Source: Azospirillum oryzae (GTDB lineage Bacteria; Pseudomonadota; Alphaproteobacteria; Azospirillales; Azospirillaceae). From it: a stretch of 64,000 bases of DNA. Both the position numbers and the translations under genes were made by a program. The notes beneath the pieces were generated by a model. That model did not search any database. It was not told the DNA's origin and saw only the letters and a list, made by a program, of their open reading frames with translations. The stretch covers positions 62,001 to 126,000 of the forward strand of contig NZ_VTTM01000008.1 of NCBI RefSeq assembly GCF_008364795.1, given 5' to 3'. Below are positions 17,906 to 27,265 of this stretch, piece by piece; position 1 is the first letter of the stretch; each line of letters opens with the position of its first letter.

Positions 17906-18628
17906 ATGACGATTTTGGTCACCGAAGCGCGCAAGACGAATGCCATCCGTGGCGACGCCTTCATGGAACGGCATTTCTCGGGCCTGGTGCTGGACATCGG
18001 CTGCGGCGACGACCCGGTGGTCCCCCATGCCCGGCGCTTCGACCGGCAGGATGGCGACGCGAACCGCATCCTGGACCATCTCGCGCCGGCGCAGTTCGAC
18101 TGCGTTCACAGTTCGCATTGCCTGGAACACATGTCCGACGTGCCTGCGGCTCTGGCTCAATGGTGGGCCCTGGTCAAGCCGGGCGGGGTGCTGGTCCTGG
18201 TCGTCCCCCATGAGGATCTGTACGAGCAGGGCGTCTGGCCCTCCCTGTTCAACAGTGATCACAAGGCCAGCTTCCGCCTGGACAGCCCGGCCAGCTGGTC
18301 CCCCGTCTCCCATGAGCTGCGGGCGCTGCTGTCCGCCCTGCCGGATGCGGCGATCGAGGAGATCGCCGTGCAGGACCATGGCTATGACCATGGCTTGCGC
18401 CGTCCGATCGGCGCCTGGGGGCGCGGTCTCTATGCCCTGGGCTCCTGGCGCTCCGCCGTCATGCGGCGGCTGTTCGGTGGAGGTGCTGCTGTGGGATGGG
18501 CGGACCGCCTGCTGACCCGGCTGGAGCAGGGGCTCGGCCGGCCGGTGGCCCAGACCGACGGTGCCGCCCTGGCGCAGATTCAGGCGGTCGTCCGCAAGAC
18601 GGCCGCGTCAGGCCCGCCGGCGGCGTAG
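17906..18628 (+). CDS. Class I SAM-dependent methyltransferase (Methyltransf_11-like)
   Basis: About 240 residues. Motif I is LVLDIGCGDDPVV; a post-I acidic position and the segment FDCVHSSHCLEHMSD precede KPGGVLVLVVPHEDLYEQ, the usual end of the catalytic core. The substrate cannot be read from sequence. Enzymes of this kind in polysaccharide loci methylate sugars or glycan ends. The gene is divergent from the polymerase gene. The ATG at 17906 is preferred over the open frame from 17870 because it begins directly ahead of the conserved part. Confidence 0.75.
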   Translation: MTILVTEARKTNAIRGDAFMERHFSGLVLDIGCGDDPVVPHARRFDRQDGDANRILDHLAPAQFDCVHSSHCLEHMSDVPAALAQWWALVKPGGVLVLVVPHEDLYEQGVWPSLFNSDHKASFRLDSPASWSPVSHELRALLSALPDAAIEEIAVQDHGYDHGLRRPIGAWGRGLYALGSWRSAVMRRLFGGGAAVGWADRLLTRLEQGLGRPVAQTDGAALAQIQAVVRKTAASGPPAA

Positions 18629-18649
18629 ATCGGATCGCCGAACATAAAG

Positions 18650-20197
18650 CTAGAGCGGCGACAGCGCCCCACGCCACAATCGGGGCCACAATCGGCGCGG
18701 CAGCAGGAGCGGGATGGCCGGCGGCCCGGCCAGCAGGGTCCAGATCCCGCCGGTGACGACAAGCTGGGCCAGGGTTCGCGGCGCCATCAGGGCGAACAGT
18801 CCGGCCGCGGCCCCACCCGCCAGGACGGTCCCGCCGACCCCCGCCAGGATGGCCGGAAGCAGATGCGCGCGGTGCAGATCGAAGATCCGGCATGTCCGCC
18901 GCAGAGCCAGACCGCCGACCGCGGCCAGTTCCGCGACGCCGACCGCGATGCCGGCCCCCAGGGCGCCGCTCCAGGGGATCAGGGTCAGGCACAAGACGAT
19001 GCTGAGGACGGCCTGGAGAAGGGATGCCAGGACAAGGGCGTCCGCATGATCCGTCAGCCGCAGCAGCGCGCTGCTCAGCAGGCCCGGCACGGCGAGCAGG
19101 CAGGTCGCCAGGAAGACCGAGGCCAGCAGCGGATCGAAGGCGATGGCGCCGTGGGTCCAGACGCGGAAGACCGGCTCCCCGGCGACCAGCAGCAGCCCGG
19201 CCAGCATCCCCGCCGCCCCGCCGGCGACCCGCCCGGTCAGGCTGAAGAGACGCTTCAGCACCGCCTCCTCGCCGCGATGGTGCTGGCGCGTCATCTCCAT
19301 GGCCGAGGACAGCACGACCTGCGAGACGATCTGTCGCAGGGCGCCGGCATAGGTCCGCATCGTCGTGAACAGGACCACGGCCAGCCCGTCCGGCATCAGC
19401 CGCTGCAGGATCAGGACCGGCAGATGCTGCAGCAGAGGGGTGGTGGCGATGGTGACGGAATGCAGGCCGGAGCGGAACAGGATCCGCCCCGCCTCCTCGC
19501 GCCCCGGCCAGCGGGGGCGGAAGCCGACGGCCGGATGGCTCCGCCGGATCACCACCAGGGGAAGCACCCATCCCACCAGGATCGCCACGGCCAGGAACGC
19601 GATGGCGGCGGCCAGCAGCCCGCCGCCGGCCGCCACGACCGCGATCTGTGCGGCCAGCCCCAGAAGCTGCTGGGCGCCGCCCAGCCAGACGGCGAGCGGA
19701 AAGCGGCCGAACGCCGACAGAACGCTGCCCAGGATCGGCCTTGGCACCAGCAGAAGGGTCGCCATGGCGAGAACCAGCGTCGCCGTGCCGGCATCCGGCG
19801 CGGTCAGGCCGAGCATGGCGTCCAGCCCGGCCAGCCAGCCCAGGGCTACGAGCCCGCCCCCCGGAACCAGCACACCGGCATAGAGGCCTAGCCCGACCGA
19901 CAGCATCCGGCCGACCCCGCTGGTGTCGTCGCGGCCCGCCTCGACCATCATGCGGGCACCCAGATGGGCGTTGATCCCCAGCTCCAGCAGCACCAGCAGC
20001 CCGGTCAGGGCGTTGATCGCGAGCCAGTCGGCATAGCGTTCGCTTCCCCAATGGGCCAGGAAGACGGGAACCGCCAGGATCTGCAGGACGCTCCAGGCCA
20101 CCATGGTGATGCCCAGCGCTCCGGTTCCGGAGATCAGGCGGCCGCGCAGGCCGGCCAGGGCGCCTGCGGGCTGGGGTGGCGGAGGTGGCTGGCTCAT
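18650..20197 (-). CDS. Lipid-linked oligosaccharide flippase (Wzx-like, MATE/MOP superfamily)
   Basis: 515 residues with about 12-14 hydrophobic helices. The N-terminal segment SVLQILAVPVFLAHWGSERYADWLAINAL is characteristic of polysaccharide flippases, as is the later FTTMRTYAGALRQIVSQVVL region. It would move undecaprenyl-linked repeat units across the inner membrane for the Wzy polymerase. The start MSQPPPPPQP at 20197 follows a run of shadow sequence in the open frame up to 20689. It is convergent with the methyltransferase at 17906. Confidence 0.8.
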   Translation of the reverse strand: MSQPPPPPQPAGALAGLRGRLISGTGALGITMVAWSVLQILAVPVFLAHWGSERYADWLAINALTGLLVLLELGINAHLGARMMVEAGRDDTSGVGRMLSVGLGLYAGVLVPGGGLVALGWLAGLDAMLGLTAPDAGTATLVLAMATLLLVPRPILGSVLSAFGRFPLAVWLGGAQQLLGLAAQIAVVAAGGGLLAAAIAFLAVAILVGWVLPLVVIRRSHPAVGFRPRWPGREEAGRILFRSGLHSVTIATTPLLQHLPVLILQRLMPDGLAVVLFTTMRTYAGALRQIVSQVVLSSAMEMTRQHHRGEEAVLKRLFSLTGRVAGGAAGMLAGLLLVAGEPVFRVWTHGAIAFDPLLASVFLATCLLAVPGLLSSALLRLTDHADALVLASLLQAVLSIVLCLTLIPWSGALGAGIAVGVAELAAVGGLALRRTCRIFDLHRAHLLPAILAGVGGTVLAGGAAAGLFALMAPRTLAQLVVTGGIWTLLAGPPAIPLLLPRRLWPRLWRGALSPL

Positions 20198-20435
20198 GCG
20201 CGCCCGATGACCTTGGACAGGAACGCCGGCGGGTGCGCCACCCGCGCGGAAGCGATCTTGTGGGGCGGCGATCTTATGGGACGGGACGGCGGCGGCCAAA
20301 GCGCTTTGTGGCCCGGCGCCCTTGGGCGGGAGTTTCGCTGGGGATTTTCGCCGTGGAGTTTCGTTTGACAGGGCGCCCCATGCTTCCGATGATCCCGCCG
20401 CGCCGCGATCATGGAGACGACCTGCCGTGCGACGG

Positions 20436-21629
20436 ATGGGCATAGCCCTCATCGGCCATCTGTTCGGACGATGCCGTGCCGATCCCGCTTCCAACTCCGC
20501 CTCCAATTCCGCTGGCGCCCGGCGACCGCATGCCGTCGTCGTCGCCTTCGAAAAGGAACTGGGGTCGGGAATGGCCGTGACGCCCCTCTTCTCCGCCCTG
20601 CGGCGCGCCCGGCCCGACATGACCGTCACCCTGGCCGGCTCGGCCCTCATGGCGGAGATCGCGGCCGGGAATCCGCATATCGACCGCATCCATATCCTGC
20701 CGCCCCCGTACCGGACCCCGCTCCGCGCCGCCCTTGCGGCGCGCCGTGCCGTCCCGGCGGATGGAGAGGGCTATGACTGGCTGATCACGACGGCGGCGGC
20801 GCGGCGCTACGCCCTGGGGCTGGTGGCGGCGGCGATCCCGGCGCGCCGGCGGTCGGGATTGGGAACGGCGGAGGCTCTGGCACTCTATGACGCACCGCTC
20901 GCCTATGACTGGTCCGTCAGCACCCAGGCGAACAACCTGCGTGCCCTGCGACCGCTCGGCGTCGCCCTGCCGGAAGAGCCCGGGCAGGGGCCGGAGCCGG
21001 AACTCCATTTCGCCCCGGACCTGCCCGGAACGGTGGACGGCCTGCTGCGGGCGGAGGGCATAGACCCGTCCCGCCCCATTGCCGTCCTCGCTCCGCAGAC
21101 CAGCGGCGGCCAGCCGACGGACTGGTTTCCCGACCGCTTCGCGGAACTGGCCGACCTGCTGGCCGAACGCAGGCAACTGCAGCCCGTCTTCGTGGGAACG
21201 GCGGCGGGGGCGGAGCTGATCGACGGCATCCGCGGCCGGATGCGCGGCCCGGCCGCCTCGCTCGCGGGCCGGACCGGCATCGCCGCGCTGGGCGCGCTGT
21301 TCGCGGGGGCCGATCTGGCGGTCTGCCTGGACAGCGGCGCCATGCATGTCGCCCGTGCCACGCGGGTGCCGCTGGTGGTCGTCGCCTCGGGCTGGCAGGC
21401 CCCCCACCACTGGCTGCCGCTCGGGGTGCCGACCTGCCGGATCGTCTCGGCGGCCGGGGACTGGTGCGGCGGCTGCTCCGGGGGAGATTGCCCGGACCGC
21501 AACTGCATGAAGCGGGTCGCGCCGGACGACGTGCTGGCCGCGGCCGACGGCCTGCTGCTGACTTTTCCTCCCGCAGCCGCCGCAAGGGCGGTGCGGGTCG
21601 CGGCCTGCACCGGAACGCCCACCCCATGA
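20436..21629 (+). CDS. Glycosyltransferase family 9 (heptosyltransferase-like)
   Basis: About 397 residues. It shows the GT9 GT-B architecture: an N-terminal AVVVAFEKELGSGMAVTPLF segment, the conserved IAVLAPQTSGGQPTDWFPDRFAELADLL, and SLAGRTGIAALGALFAGADLAVCLDSGAMHVA, the nucleotide-sugar (ADP-heptose in known enzymes) site. A Cys-rich tail stretch (DWCGGCSGGDCPDRNCMK) follows and could bind metal. The acceptor is unknown; the heptose-pathway genes at 51-54 kb make a heptose donor conceivable. An in-frame GTG at 20427 is an alternative start. Its stop overlaps the next ATG (ATGA). Confidence 0.8.
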   Translation: MGIALIGHLFGRCRADPASNSASNSAGARRPHAVVVAFEKELGSGMAVTPLFSALRRARPDMTVTLAGSALMAEIAAGNPHIDRIHILPPPYRTPLRAALAARRAVPADGEGYDWLITTAAARRYALGLVAAAIPARRRSGLGTAEALALYDAPLAYDWSVSTQANNLRALRPLGVALPEEPGQGPEPELHFAPDLPGTVDGLLRAEGIDPSRPIAVLAPQTSGGQPTDWFPDRFAELADLLAERRQLQPVFVGTAAGAELIDGIRGRMRGPAASLAGRTGIAALGALFAGADLAVCLDSGAMHVARATRVPLVVVASGWQAPHHWLPLGVPTCRIVSAAGDWCGGCSGGDCPDRNCMKRVAPDDVLAAADGLLLTFPPAAAARAVRVAACTGTPTP

Positions 21630-22843
21630 AAGCCGTCGTCTCCACCATCGGACGCTTCCACAGCGTCAACCAGGCTCTGCAGCTCCAGGCGCGGGGCGCC
21701 CTGGCGGCGCTGTTCACCGGCTATCCCCGCTTCAAGCTGCGGGACAGCGGCATCGACCCCGACCGGCTGCGGAACTGGCCCTGGCTTCAGGCCCCCTACA
21801 TGGCGCTGATCCGCTATCCCTGGTTCCAGAGCCATCTGGCCGGCGAATGGGCCTGGCGGGCGCAGTCGATGCACGACCGGCACGTCGCGGCCAACCTGCC
21901 GGAGTGCGACGTGGCGATCGTCCTGTCCGGCATGGGGCTGCGCACCGGCCGTGCCATCCAGAAGCGGGGCGGCCGCTATGTCTGCGACCGCGGGTCCAGC
22001 CACATCGGGTTTCAGGACGATCTGCAACGCGAGGAATACGGGCTGCACGGCTTCGTCTGGAAAGGCATCGACCCGCGGGTGAAGGCCAAGGAGCTTGCCG
22101 AGTACGAACGCGCCGACGCCATCGCCGTTCCGTCCAGCTTCGTGCGCGACAGCTTCATCGCCCGCGGTGTGCCGGCGGACCGGCTGCGCCTGCTCCCCTA
22201 TGGCGGCGACCTGTCGCGTTTCCGGCCGCTTGGTCCCAAGGATGGCGGCTTCCGCATCCTGTTCGTCGGCCAGCCCGGCATCCGCAAGGGGCTGCCCTAT
22301 CTGCTGCGGGCCGTGCGCCGCGCCGGGATCGCCGGGGCCGAACTGGTGCTGGCAGGGCTGGAGCAGCCGGAAACCGCGGTGCTGCTGGCCCGGGAAAGCG
22401 GGGTGGCCGCGACCATGGCGGGCGTGCTGCGGGGCGACGATCTGGTGCGGGAGATGGCCCGCGCCTCCGTGCTGGTGCTGCCGTCGGTCGAGGACGGGTT
22501 CGGCATGGTGATGGCCGAAGCAATGGCCTGCGGCACCCCGGTGATCGCCACCACCAACACCGGCGCCGCCGATCTGTTCACCGACGGGGTGGAGGGGTTC
22601 ATCGTGCCGATCCGCGATCCGGACGCCCTTGCCGACCGGCTGGTGCGGATGGCCGGTGATCCGGCGCTGACGGCGGCGATGGGGAATGCGGCGCGGGAGC
22701 GGGTGCGGTCCTTCGGCGGCTGGGACGATTACGGACGCCGGCTTCACGCGGTGCTGGAAGACCTGATTCGTCCCGGGCCACCCCATCCGGTCATTCCGGG
22801 GCCGGTCATTCCAGGCCCAGCTCCCGCCGGCGCGATGCCATGA
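21626..22843 (+). CDS. Glycosyltransferase family 4
   Basis: 405 residues, GT-B fold. The C-terminal domain shows FRILFVGQPGIRKGLPYLLRA, then VLVLPSVEDGFGMVMAEAMACGTPVIATTNTGA with the E-x7-E donor site of GT4. The start at 21626 overlaps the stop of the GT9 gene by 4 nt, so the two are translated together. The last ~25 residues are a Pro-rich tail (PHPVIPGPVIPGPAPAG) encoded by a short direct repeat, and overlap the convergent glycosyltransferase gene by 38 nt. Confidence 0.85.
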   Translation: MKAVVSTIGRFHSVNQALQLQARGALAALFTGYPRFKLRDSGIDPDRLRNWPWLQAPYMALIRYPWFQSHLAGEWAWRAQSMHDRHVAANLPECDVAIVLSGMGLRTGRAIQKRGGRYVCDRGSSHIGFQDDLQREEYGLHGFVWKGIDPRVKAKELAEYERADAIAVPSSFVRDSFIARGVPADRLRLLPYGGDLSRFRPLGPKDGGFRILFVGQPGIRKGLPYLLRAVRRAGIAGAELVLAGLEQPETAVLLARESGVAATMAGVLRGDDLVREMARASVLVLPSVEDGFGMVMAEAMACGTPVIATTNTGAADLFTDGVEGFIVPIRDPDALADRLVRMAGDPALTAAMGNAARERVRSFGGWDDYGRRLHAVLEDLIRPGPPHPVIPGPVIPGPAPAGAMP

Positions 22844-23891
22844 CCTCCGCCGCCCGGCGGGTCAGTCCGGCACCCAGTTCGGGATCGGTGTGGCGGAAGA
22901 CGGCGGCGATCCGCTCGTCGTTGGCATAGCCCGACATCCAAGCCCGGCGGCAGCCGGCCAGGGCCACCCGCTCGCGCGCCGTCTCGTCCTTCAAATAGAA
23001 GCGGATCTTGTCGGCCGCCTCCTCCACGGACCCGAAGAACTCGGCCTCCCGCCCTTCCTCGAAGGCGGCGCGGTGCCCGTCGCTGCGCACGGCGAGCAGG
23101 AAGGAGCCGCTGGCGGTGATCTCCATCGACTTGTGGGCGCAGGGATCGTGATGGCTCCGGGTCAGGAAGGCCAGATTGACGCGGGCGTCCCAGATGGCCC
23201 GACGATAGGCGTCGCCATACATGGCGGGAACCAGCGTGACCCCCGGCCGCCGGATCCGCGGGTGCCGCCCCCACCGCTCGCCGCCGACGCGCAGCGCGAT
23301 GCCCCGGTCCGCCAATCCGGCCAGGAAGGCGGGACGCTCCTCATAGGGAGAGCCGACATAGGACACGTCGACGGAGCGCGCCGGCGGCCATGGGGTGGCC
23401 GGATGGTTGACGACGGGGTCGAAAGGCACCGGGAACAGCGCCACCGCTCCCGCGCCGGCGGCGCGGTAATCGGCGACGCTGCTGTCCCGCGGCACCACAT
23501 TCACGTCGAAGCATGGGATGGTTCGGCGGAAGAGATGCCAGCCCGGCTCGTTCATGACGTGGAAGGGGTTGTCCAGGGTGAAGCTGTAAAGCCGTCGCCC
23601 GGCCTGCCTCAGGCGGTCGAGCGCCCAGGGCTGCATCCACAGCGGCTTGTCGAACCAGACGCGGGTCGCCGCCGGCGTCTCCAGGCAGGCGCGCACCACG
23701 TCGCGGTTCAGCCGGCCGATGGCGGGGCCGGCCATCAGCCGGTCGCGCAGCCGGCGCAGCAGCGGTCCGCCCGCCCGCATGTACGGCCCGACGTCGAACG
23801 CCCGCACCCGCACGCCCAGCCGCCGGAACGCCTGAAGGCGATGGAAGCAGGTTCCGCTCTCGCAGAGGTCGCCGACATAGACGATCTCCAT
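22806..23891 (-). CDS. CgeB-like glycosyltransferase
   Basis: 361 residues. The N-terminus MEIVYVGDLCESGTCFHRLQAFRRL and the central VDVSYVGSPYEERPAFLAGL followed by the C-terminal ITASGSFLLAVRSDGHRAAFEEGREAEFF match the glycosyltransferase-1-like family (PF13524, CgeB type). A strong ribosome binding site (AGGAGA, 8 nt spacing) fixes the start. It follows the ABC transporter gene on the same strand with 15 nt between them and is probably co-transcribed with it. The acceptor is unknown. Confidence 0.75.
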   Translation of the reverse strand: MEIVYVGDLCESGTCFHRLQAFRRLGVRVRAFDVGPYMRAGGPLLRRLRDRLMAGPAIGRLNRDVVRACLETPAATRVWFDKPLWMQPWALDRLRQAGRRLYSFTLDNPFHVMNEPGWHLFRRTIPCFDVNVVPRDSSVADYRAAGAGAVALFPVPFDPVVNHPATPWPPARSVDVSYVGSPYEERPAFLAGLADRGIALRVGGERWGRHPRIRRPGVTLVPAMYGDAYRRAIWDARVNLAFLTRSHHDPCAHKSMEITASGSFLLAVRSDGHRAAFEEGREAEFFGSVEEAADKIRFYLKDETARERVALAGCRRAWMSGYANDERIAAVFRHTDPELGAGLTRRAAEVMASRRRELGLE

Positions 23892-23906
23892 CTGCTTTTC
23901 TCCTGG

Positions 23907-25691
23907 TCAAACGCTCCGGCTCCGGAGCGTGTCGGATACCGCACTCCGGGGAGCGCCGCCGGGTTGGATCGTCCCCTGGTCGAGCCGGAGCAGAAGATCG
24001 GCGTGGCCGCCGGGAACGGGGCGATGGGAGATCAAGAGGATGGTCATCCGCCGCCGCAGCGCCTGCAACGTCGCCAGCACGTGGGTCTCTCCCGCCCCGT
24101 CCAGGGCGCTGGTCGGCTCGTCCAGGACCAGCATGTCGGGCCGGCGCAGCAGGGCGCGCGCCAGGGCGAGTCGCTGGCGCTCGCCGCCGGACAGGGCGGC
24201 CCCACGCTCCCCCACCACGGTCTCCAGACCGGCGGGAAGGCGGCGGACGAAATCCGCGGCGCCGGCGTCGGCCAGGGCGGCCCACAGATCCGCCTCCGTC
24301 ATGTCGTCGCCGGCCAGCATCAGGTTGGCACGGATGGTGTCGTGGAACAGCACGGGGTCCTGCGGCACCATGGCGACCCGCCGCCGCCAGGCGCGCCGGA
24401 CCGCGCCCCGCAAAGGCCGCCCTCCCACCCGGATCTCCCCCTGGTCCGGCTCGACCAGGCCCAGCAGCAGATCGCCCAGGGTGGACTTCCCGGATCCGGA
24501 CGGGCCAACCAGAACGGTCAGGCTGCGATGCGGGATATGGGCGCTGACGTCCAGCAGGGCGGGCGGCCGGTCGGGCGCATGGCGCAGGGTGACATGCGCG
24601 ATGGCGATGTCGCCCGCCGGCGGCTCCACCCCTTCATCGACCGGCGGTTCGGCGGCGTTGCGGGCGCGGGACAGCAAGGCCCGGGCGCGGGCATGGGCCG
24701 GCAGGGCATGGACCACGCTGCGCCAGCCGTCGGCCAGCCGGCCGGTGACCATCAGGACCCTGGCCATGGCCGCCATGACCGCCAGCGTTTCCGGCAGCGC
24801 CATTCCGAAGCCGCGGACCAGCAGCAGCACGATGCCCGCCGCCGCCGAGGCGGCGACCACGCGCCGCGCCACGGCGACGGCCGCCATCATCCGGCGCCAG
24901 TGCAGTTCGCGGTCGTTCACCATTTCCAGACGGGCGTCGAACATCCGCTCGCGCGTGGCGGTGAGGTCGAAGGCCTTGATGAGCCGGAAGGACGACACAT
25001 CCTCCCCCACCGTCGCCTGCAACTCCTGCCAGGCCCATCCCGTCTCCTGTCCCAGCCGGTAGAGGCGGCGGTCCAGCACCCAGCCCAAGGGCGCTGCGGC
25101 CAGCACGGCCCCCAGGCAGAGCAGCACCGCCCAGGGGGACAGCGCCAGGGCGACGGCAAGCCCGCTCAGAAGCTGCATGGAGGTTCCCGCCAGGATCAGC
25201 AGGAACTCCACGGCCAGATCGGCCTGATCCACGTCCTGGATCAGGGTGTGGGTGAGCGCCGCGCCGCGCTGCCGGCTGAAGCGCCCCCATTCCATGCCGA
25301 GGATGGCCGCATGCAGCCGCCGGCGCAGATGCCGGATGAAGTCGATGCGCAGCCGGGCCGAAACCAGCTGGCGCCAGGCGAGAACCGCCGCCGCCGCCGA
25401 GACCAGCAGGACATAGGCGCCGAGAGTCCATTCCAGCCGCAGCGCCGGCAGCGGCAGGCCGAGGACGGAGGGAAGCGCCGCCGGGCCGTTTTCCCCCAGT
25501 GATGGCCCCAGTGATGGCCCCAGCGACGCCAGCAGCGGCACCAGAAGCAGGATGCCGATTCCCTCCGCCGCCGCCGCGACGGCCGCCAGGATCGCGACGA
25601 GGATCAGCCTGCCGCCGGTGAAATCATGCAGTTCCGCCGCCAGCCGCAGGAAGCGGCGGAACAGCAGCGGCTTCGCCTTCAGACTGCGCAT
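23907..25691 (-). CDS. ABC-type exporter, fused membrane and ATPase domains
   Basis: 594 residues: a six-helix type I exporter domain (about 1-330) and a nucleotide-binding domain (about 360-594). Walker A is VGPSGSGKST, the Q-loop is VPQDPVLF, the signature is LSGGERQRLALARAL, Walker B is MLVLDEPTSALDG and the switch His is in LLISHR. There is no C39 leader-peptidase domain, which fits either a lipid/oligosaccharide exporter or a lasso-peptide D protein. It lies at the border between the polysaccharide genes and the RiPP-like genes, and its nearest same-strand partner is a glycosyltransferase, so its cargo is open. A small in-frame duplication (GPSLGPSLG) sits in the first loop. Confidence 0.85.
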   Translation of the reverse strand: MRSLKAKPLLFRRFLRLAAELHDFTGGRLILVAILAAVAAAAEGIGILLLVPLLASLGPSLGPSLGENGPAALPSVLGLPLPALRLEWTLGAYVLLVSAAAAVLAWRQLVSARLRIDFIRHLRRRLHAAILGMEWGRFSRQRGAALTHTLIQDVDQADLAVEFLLILAGTSMQLLSGLAVALALSPWAVLLCLGAVLAAAPLGWVLDRRLYRLGQETGWAWQELQATVGEDVSSFRLIKAFDLTATRERMFDARLEMVNDRELHWRRMMAAVAVARRVVAASAAAGIVLLLVRGFGMALPETLAVMAAMARVLMVTGRLADGWRSVVHALPAHARARALLSRARNAAEPPVDEGVEPPAGDIAIAHVTLRHAPDRPPALLDVSAHIPHRSLTVLVGPSGSGKSTLGDLLLGLVEPDQGEIRVGGRPLRGAVRRAWRRRVAMVPQDPVLFHDTIRANLMLAGDDMTEADLWAALADAGAADFVRRLPAGLETVVGERGAALSGGERQRLALARALLRRPDMLVLDEPTSALDGAGETHVLATLQALRRRMTILLISHRPVPGGHADLLLRLDQGTIQPGGAPRSAVSDTLRSRSV

Positions 25692-25866
25692 GTTCGGACT
25701 TCGCCTTCAGGCTTCGCATGGGGGCCGACATCGAACTCCTGGACGGGCAGGAGCATCCCGGTCAACGCGTCCCGGCGCCGGGATCGGCAATCGATCCGCG
25801 AGAGAGAGCAAATGACGCACCCATCCTGCGTTGACAGTATCACGTGGCGTACACTATGCCGAAGCC

Positions 25867-26508
25867 ATGGCCGATGTCTCCCCGCTCCTCGCACCGCCGG
25901 TCGAGTTCCTCTTTGCAACCCGCCTGTACCGGGCGGAGATCGCGGATGAGCCCGATCTGAACGCCGCGCTGCTGGCCGCCTGCCTGGATGCGGAGGCGGT
26001 GGATGCGGAAGGGCGCGCCTGGTCGGAGCGGAACGGCTACACCGGCTACACGTCCTTCGAGTCCATCGACGATCTGGCCCGGCGTTACGCCGCGGTCGGA
26101 CGGCTGTCGGAGATCGCCGGGACGCACGCCCAGCGCTTCGCCCGCATGCTGGATTGGGATCTGGGCACCAAGCGCCGGCTGGCGATGAGCAGCCTGTGGA
26201 TCAACATCCTGAATCCCGGCGGCTTCCACGGCTCGCACCTGCACCCGCTCAGCGTGCTCAGCGGCACCTATTATGTTTCCGTGCCGCCAGGGGCCAGCAC
26301 CATCAGCTTCGAGGATCCGCGCCTGCCCCTGATGATGGGCGCCCCGCCCCGCAGGGAGGGGTGCGCGCGGGAATCCCGCAGCCATGTGGGGGTGGTTCCC
26401 CGGCCCGGCTCCCTGCTGATGTGGGAAAGCTGGCTGCGCCACGAGGTGACGCTGAACCGCGCGGAGGAGCGGCGCGTCTCCATCAGCTTCAATTTCAGCT
26501 GGCGCTGA
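25867..26508 (+). CDS. Putative 2OG-Fe(II) oxygenase (TIGR02466-like)
   Basis: 213 residues. The pattern SSLWINILNPGGFHGSHLHPLSVLSGTYYVSVP followed by ISFEDPR and GSLLMWESWLRHEVTLN is that of the TIGR02466 family, a branch of the double-stranded beta-helix Fe(II)/2-oxoglutarate oxygenases; the His in SHLHP and the His in LRHEV are likely metal ligands. The start MADVSPLL at 25867 is preferred; an in-frame TTG at 25831 is probably not used. It is convergent with a second oxygenase gene (14-nt overlap at the 3' ends). Substrate unknown; a peptide or protein is likely given the neighbourhood. Confidence 0.75.
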   Translation: MADVSPLLAPPVEFLFATRLYRAEIADEPDLNAALLAACLDAEAVDAEGRAWSERNGYTGYTSFESIDDLARRYAAVGRLSEIAGTHAQRFARMLDWDLGTKRRLAMSSLWINILNPGGFHGSHLHPLSVLSGTYYVSVPPGASTISFEDPRLPLMMGAPPRREGCARESRSHVGVVPRPGSLLMWESWLRHEVTLNRAEERRVSISFNFSWR

Positions 26509-27265
26509 CGTCGGGGCTTCGGCCGGCGCCGGTCGCCGGTTCGGCCTTCTCCTCCTTGCGGCCGTACCAGATCGTATAGGCGCAGCGCCGCCAGCCGCCG
26601 GCCGCCGGGCTCAGCATCTCCACGTCGTGGACCCGGTGGGGAAGCGGCCGGAACAGCAGCAGGCGGTTGCCCAGCGGAGCGACCTCCACCGGATCGCCGG
26701 TCCCCGGATAATGGCGGAAGCGGCCGCCATAGGCGGGCTGCCAGCCGTCGGAGACATAGAAGACGGCGCAGAGGCGGCGGCCGTCGGTGCTGTCCGAATG
26801 CGGCGTCAGGAAATGGCCGGGGCCGAAGCGGCGCGTCATCACCCCCAGCACCTCTCCGGGCTCGATCCCCGTCACGCTTTCCAGGAAGGCGTGGAATTCC
26901 GGGGAGTTCAGCAGGACCGAGAATCCCAGATGGCAGAGCATGCCCCGGCCGAGTTCGAAACCCGGCATGGGGCCGGCCAGCAGGGCTTCCACCGAAGCCC
27001 GCTGCTCCTCGGGAAGGCTCCGGAAGCTCTCCTCGGAGACGGCGACCTCCTGGCGCGAGGGATCGTCGGCCTGCGCCTTGCGGCAGAACTCCTCCACGAA
27101 ACGCCCCTCGACCGTGAACAGGCGGCGCAGGCCTTCCAGCCGGTCGGGGCGCAGCAGCCCGTCGATCGCCAGACTGTCCTGCGGATCAACGGCGAAGCGG
27201 GCGGCAAGCTCGCGCCGGGTGGCCGGCTCAAGCCAGCGGGGGTCGATCCAATGCTCCAGCTTCAT
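26495..27265 (-). CDS. 2OG-Fe(II) oxygenase
   Basis: 256 residues. The facial triad is visible: HSD in FLTPHSDSTDG (His156, Asp158) and a distal His in PLPHRVHDV (His210 or His213), with an Arg (WRRCAY, about 226) for 2-oxoglutarate. The central FYVSDGWQPAYGGRFRHY is typical of prolyl-4-hydroxylase-like 2OG-FeII_Oxy proteins. The start at 27265 overlaps the TGA of the HPr-kinase-like gene upstream (ATGA), so both are translated together. It is the last gene of a three-gene operon (JmjC-like, kinase-like, oxygenase). A role in hydroxylating the peptide product of this locus is inference. Confidence 0.8.
   Translation of the reverse strand: MKLEHWIDPRWLEPATRRELAARFAVDPQDSLAIDGLLRPDRLEGLRRLFTVEGRFVEEFCRKAQADDPSRQEVAVSEESFRSLPEEQRASVEALLAGPMPGFELGRGMLCHLGFSVLLNSPEFHAFLESVTGIEPGEVLGVMTRRFGPGHFLTPHSDSTDGRRLCAVFYVSDGWQPAYGGRFRHYPGTGDPVEVAPLGNRLLLFRPLPHRVHDVEMLSPAAGGWRRCAYTIWYGRKEEKAEPATGAGRSPDVSAS

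Noticed and set aside
22890..25502. 870-codon plus-strand open frame
   Set aside because: Antisense to the CgeB-like glycosyltransferase and the ABC exporter, both with complete motifs; low-complexity composition typical of a shadow.
25831..25860. TTGACA with a TATGCC 18 bp downstream as promoter of the TIGR02466-like gene
   Set aside because: The -10 match is poor and would leave almost no leader before the start at 25867; kept as unproven.
25740..25866. Small minus-strand ORFs (20-25 codons) upstream of the ABC exporter as further precursors
   Set aside because: None shows the W/Y-x2-P-x-L and Thr pattern or a plausible ribosome binding site.
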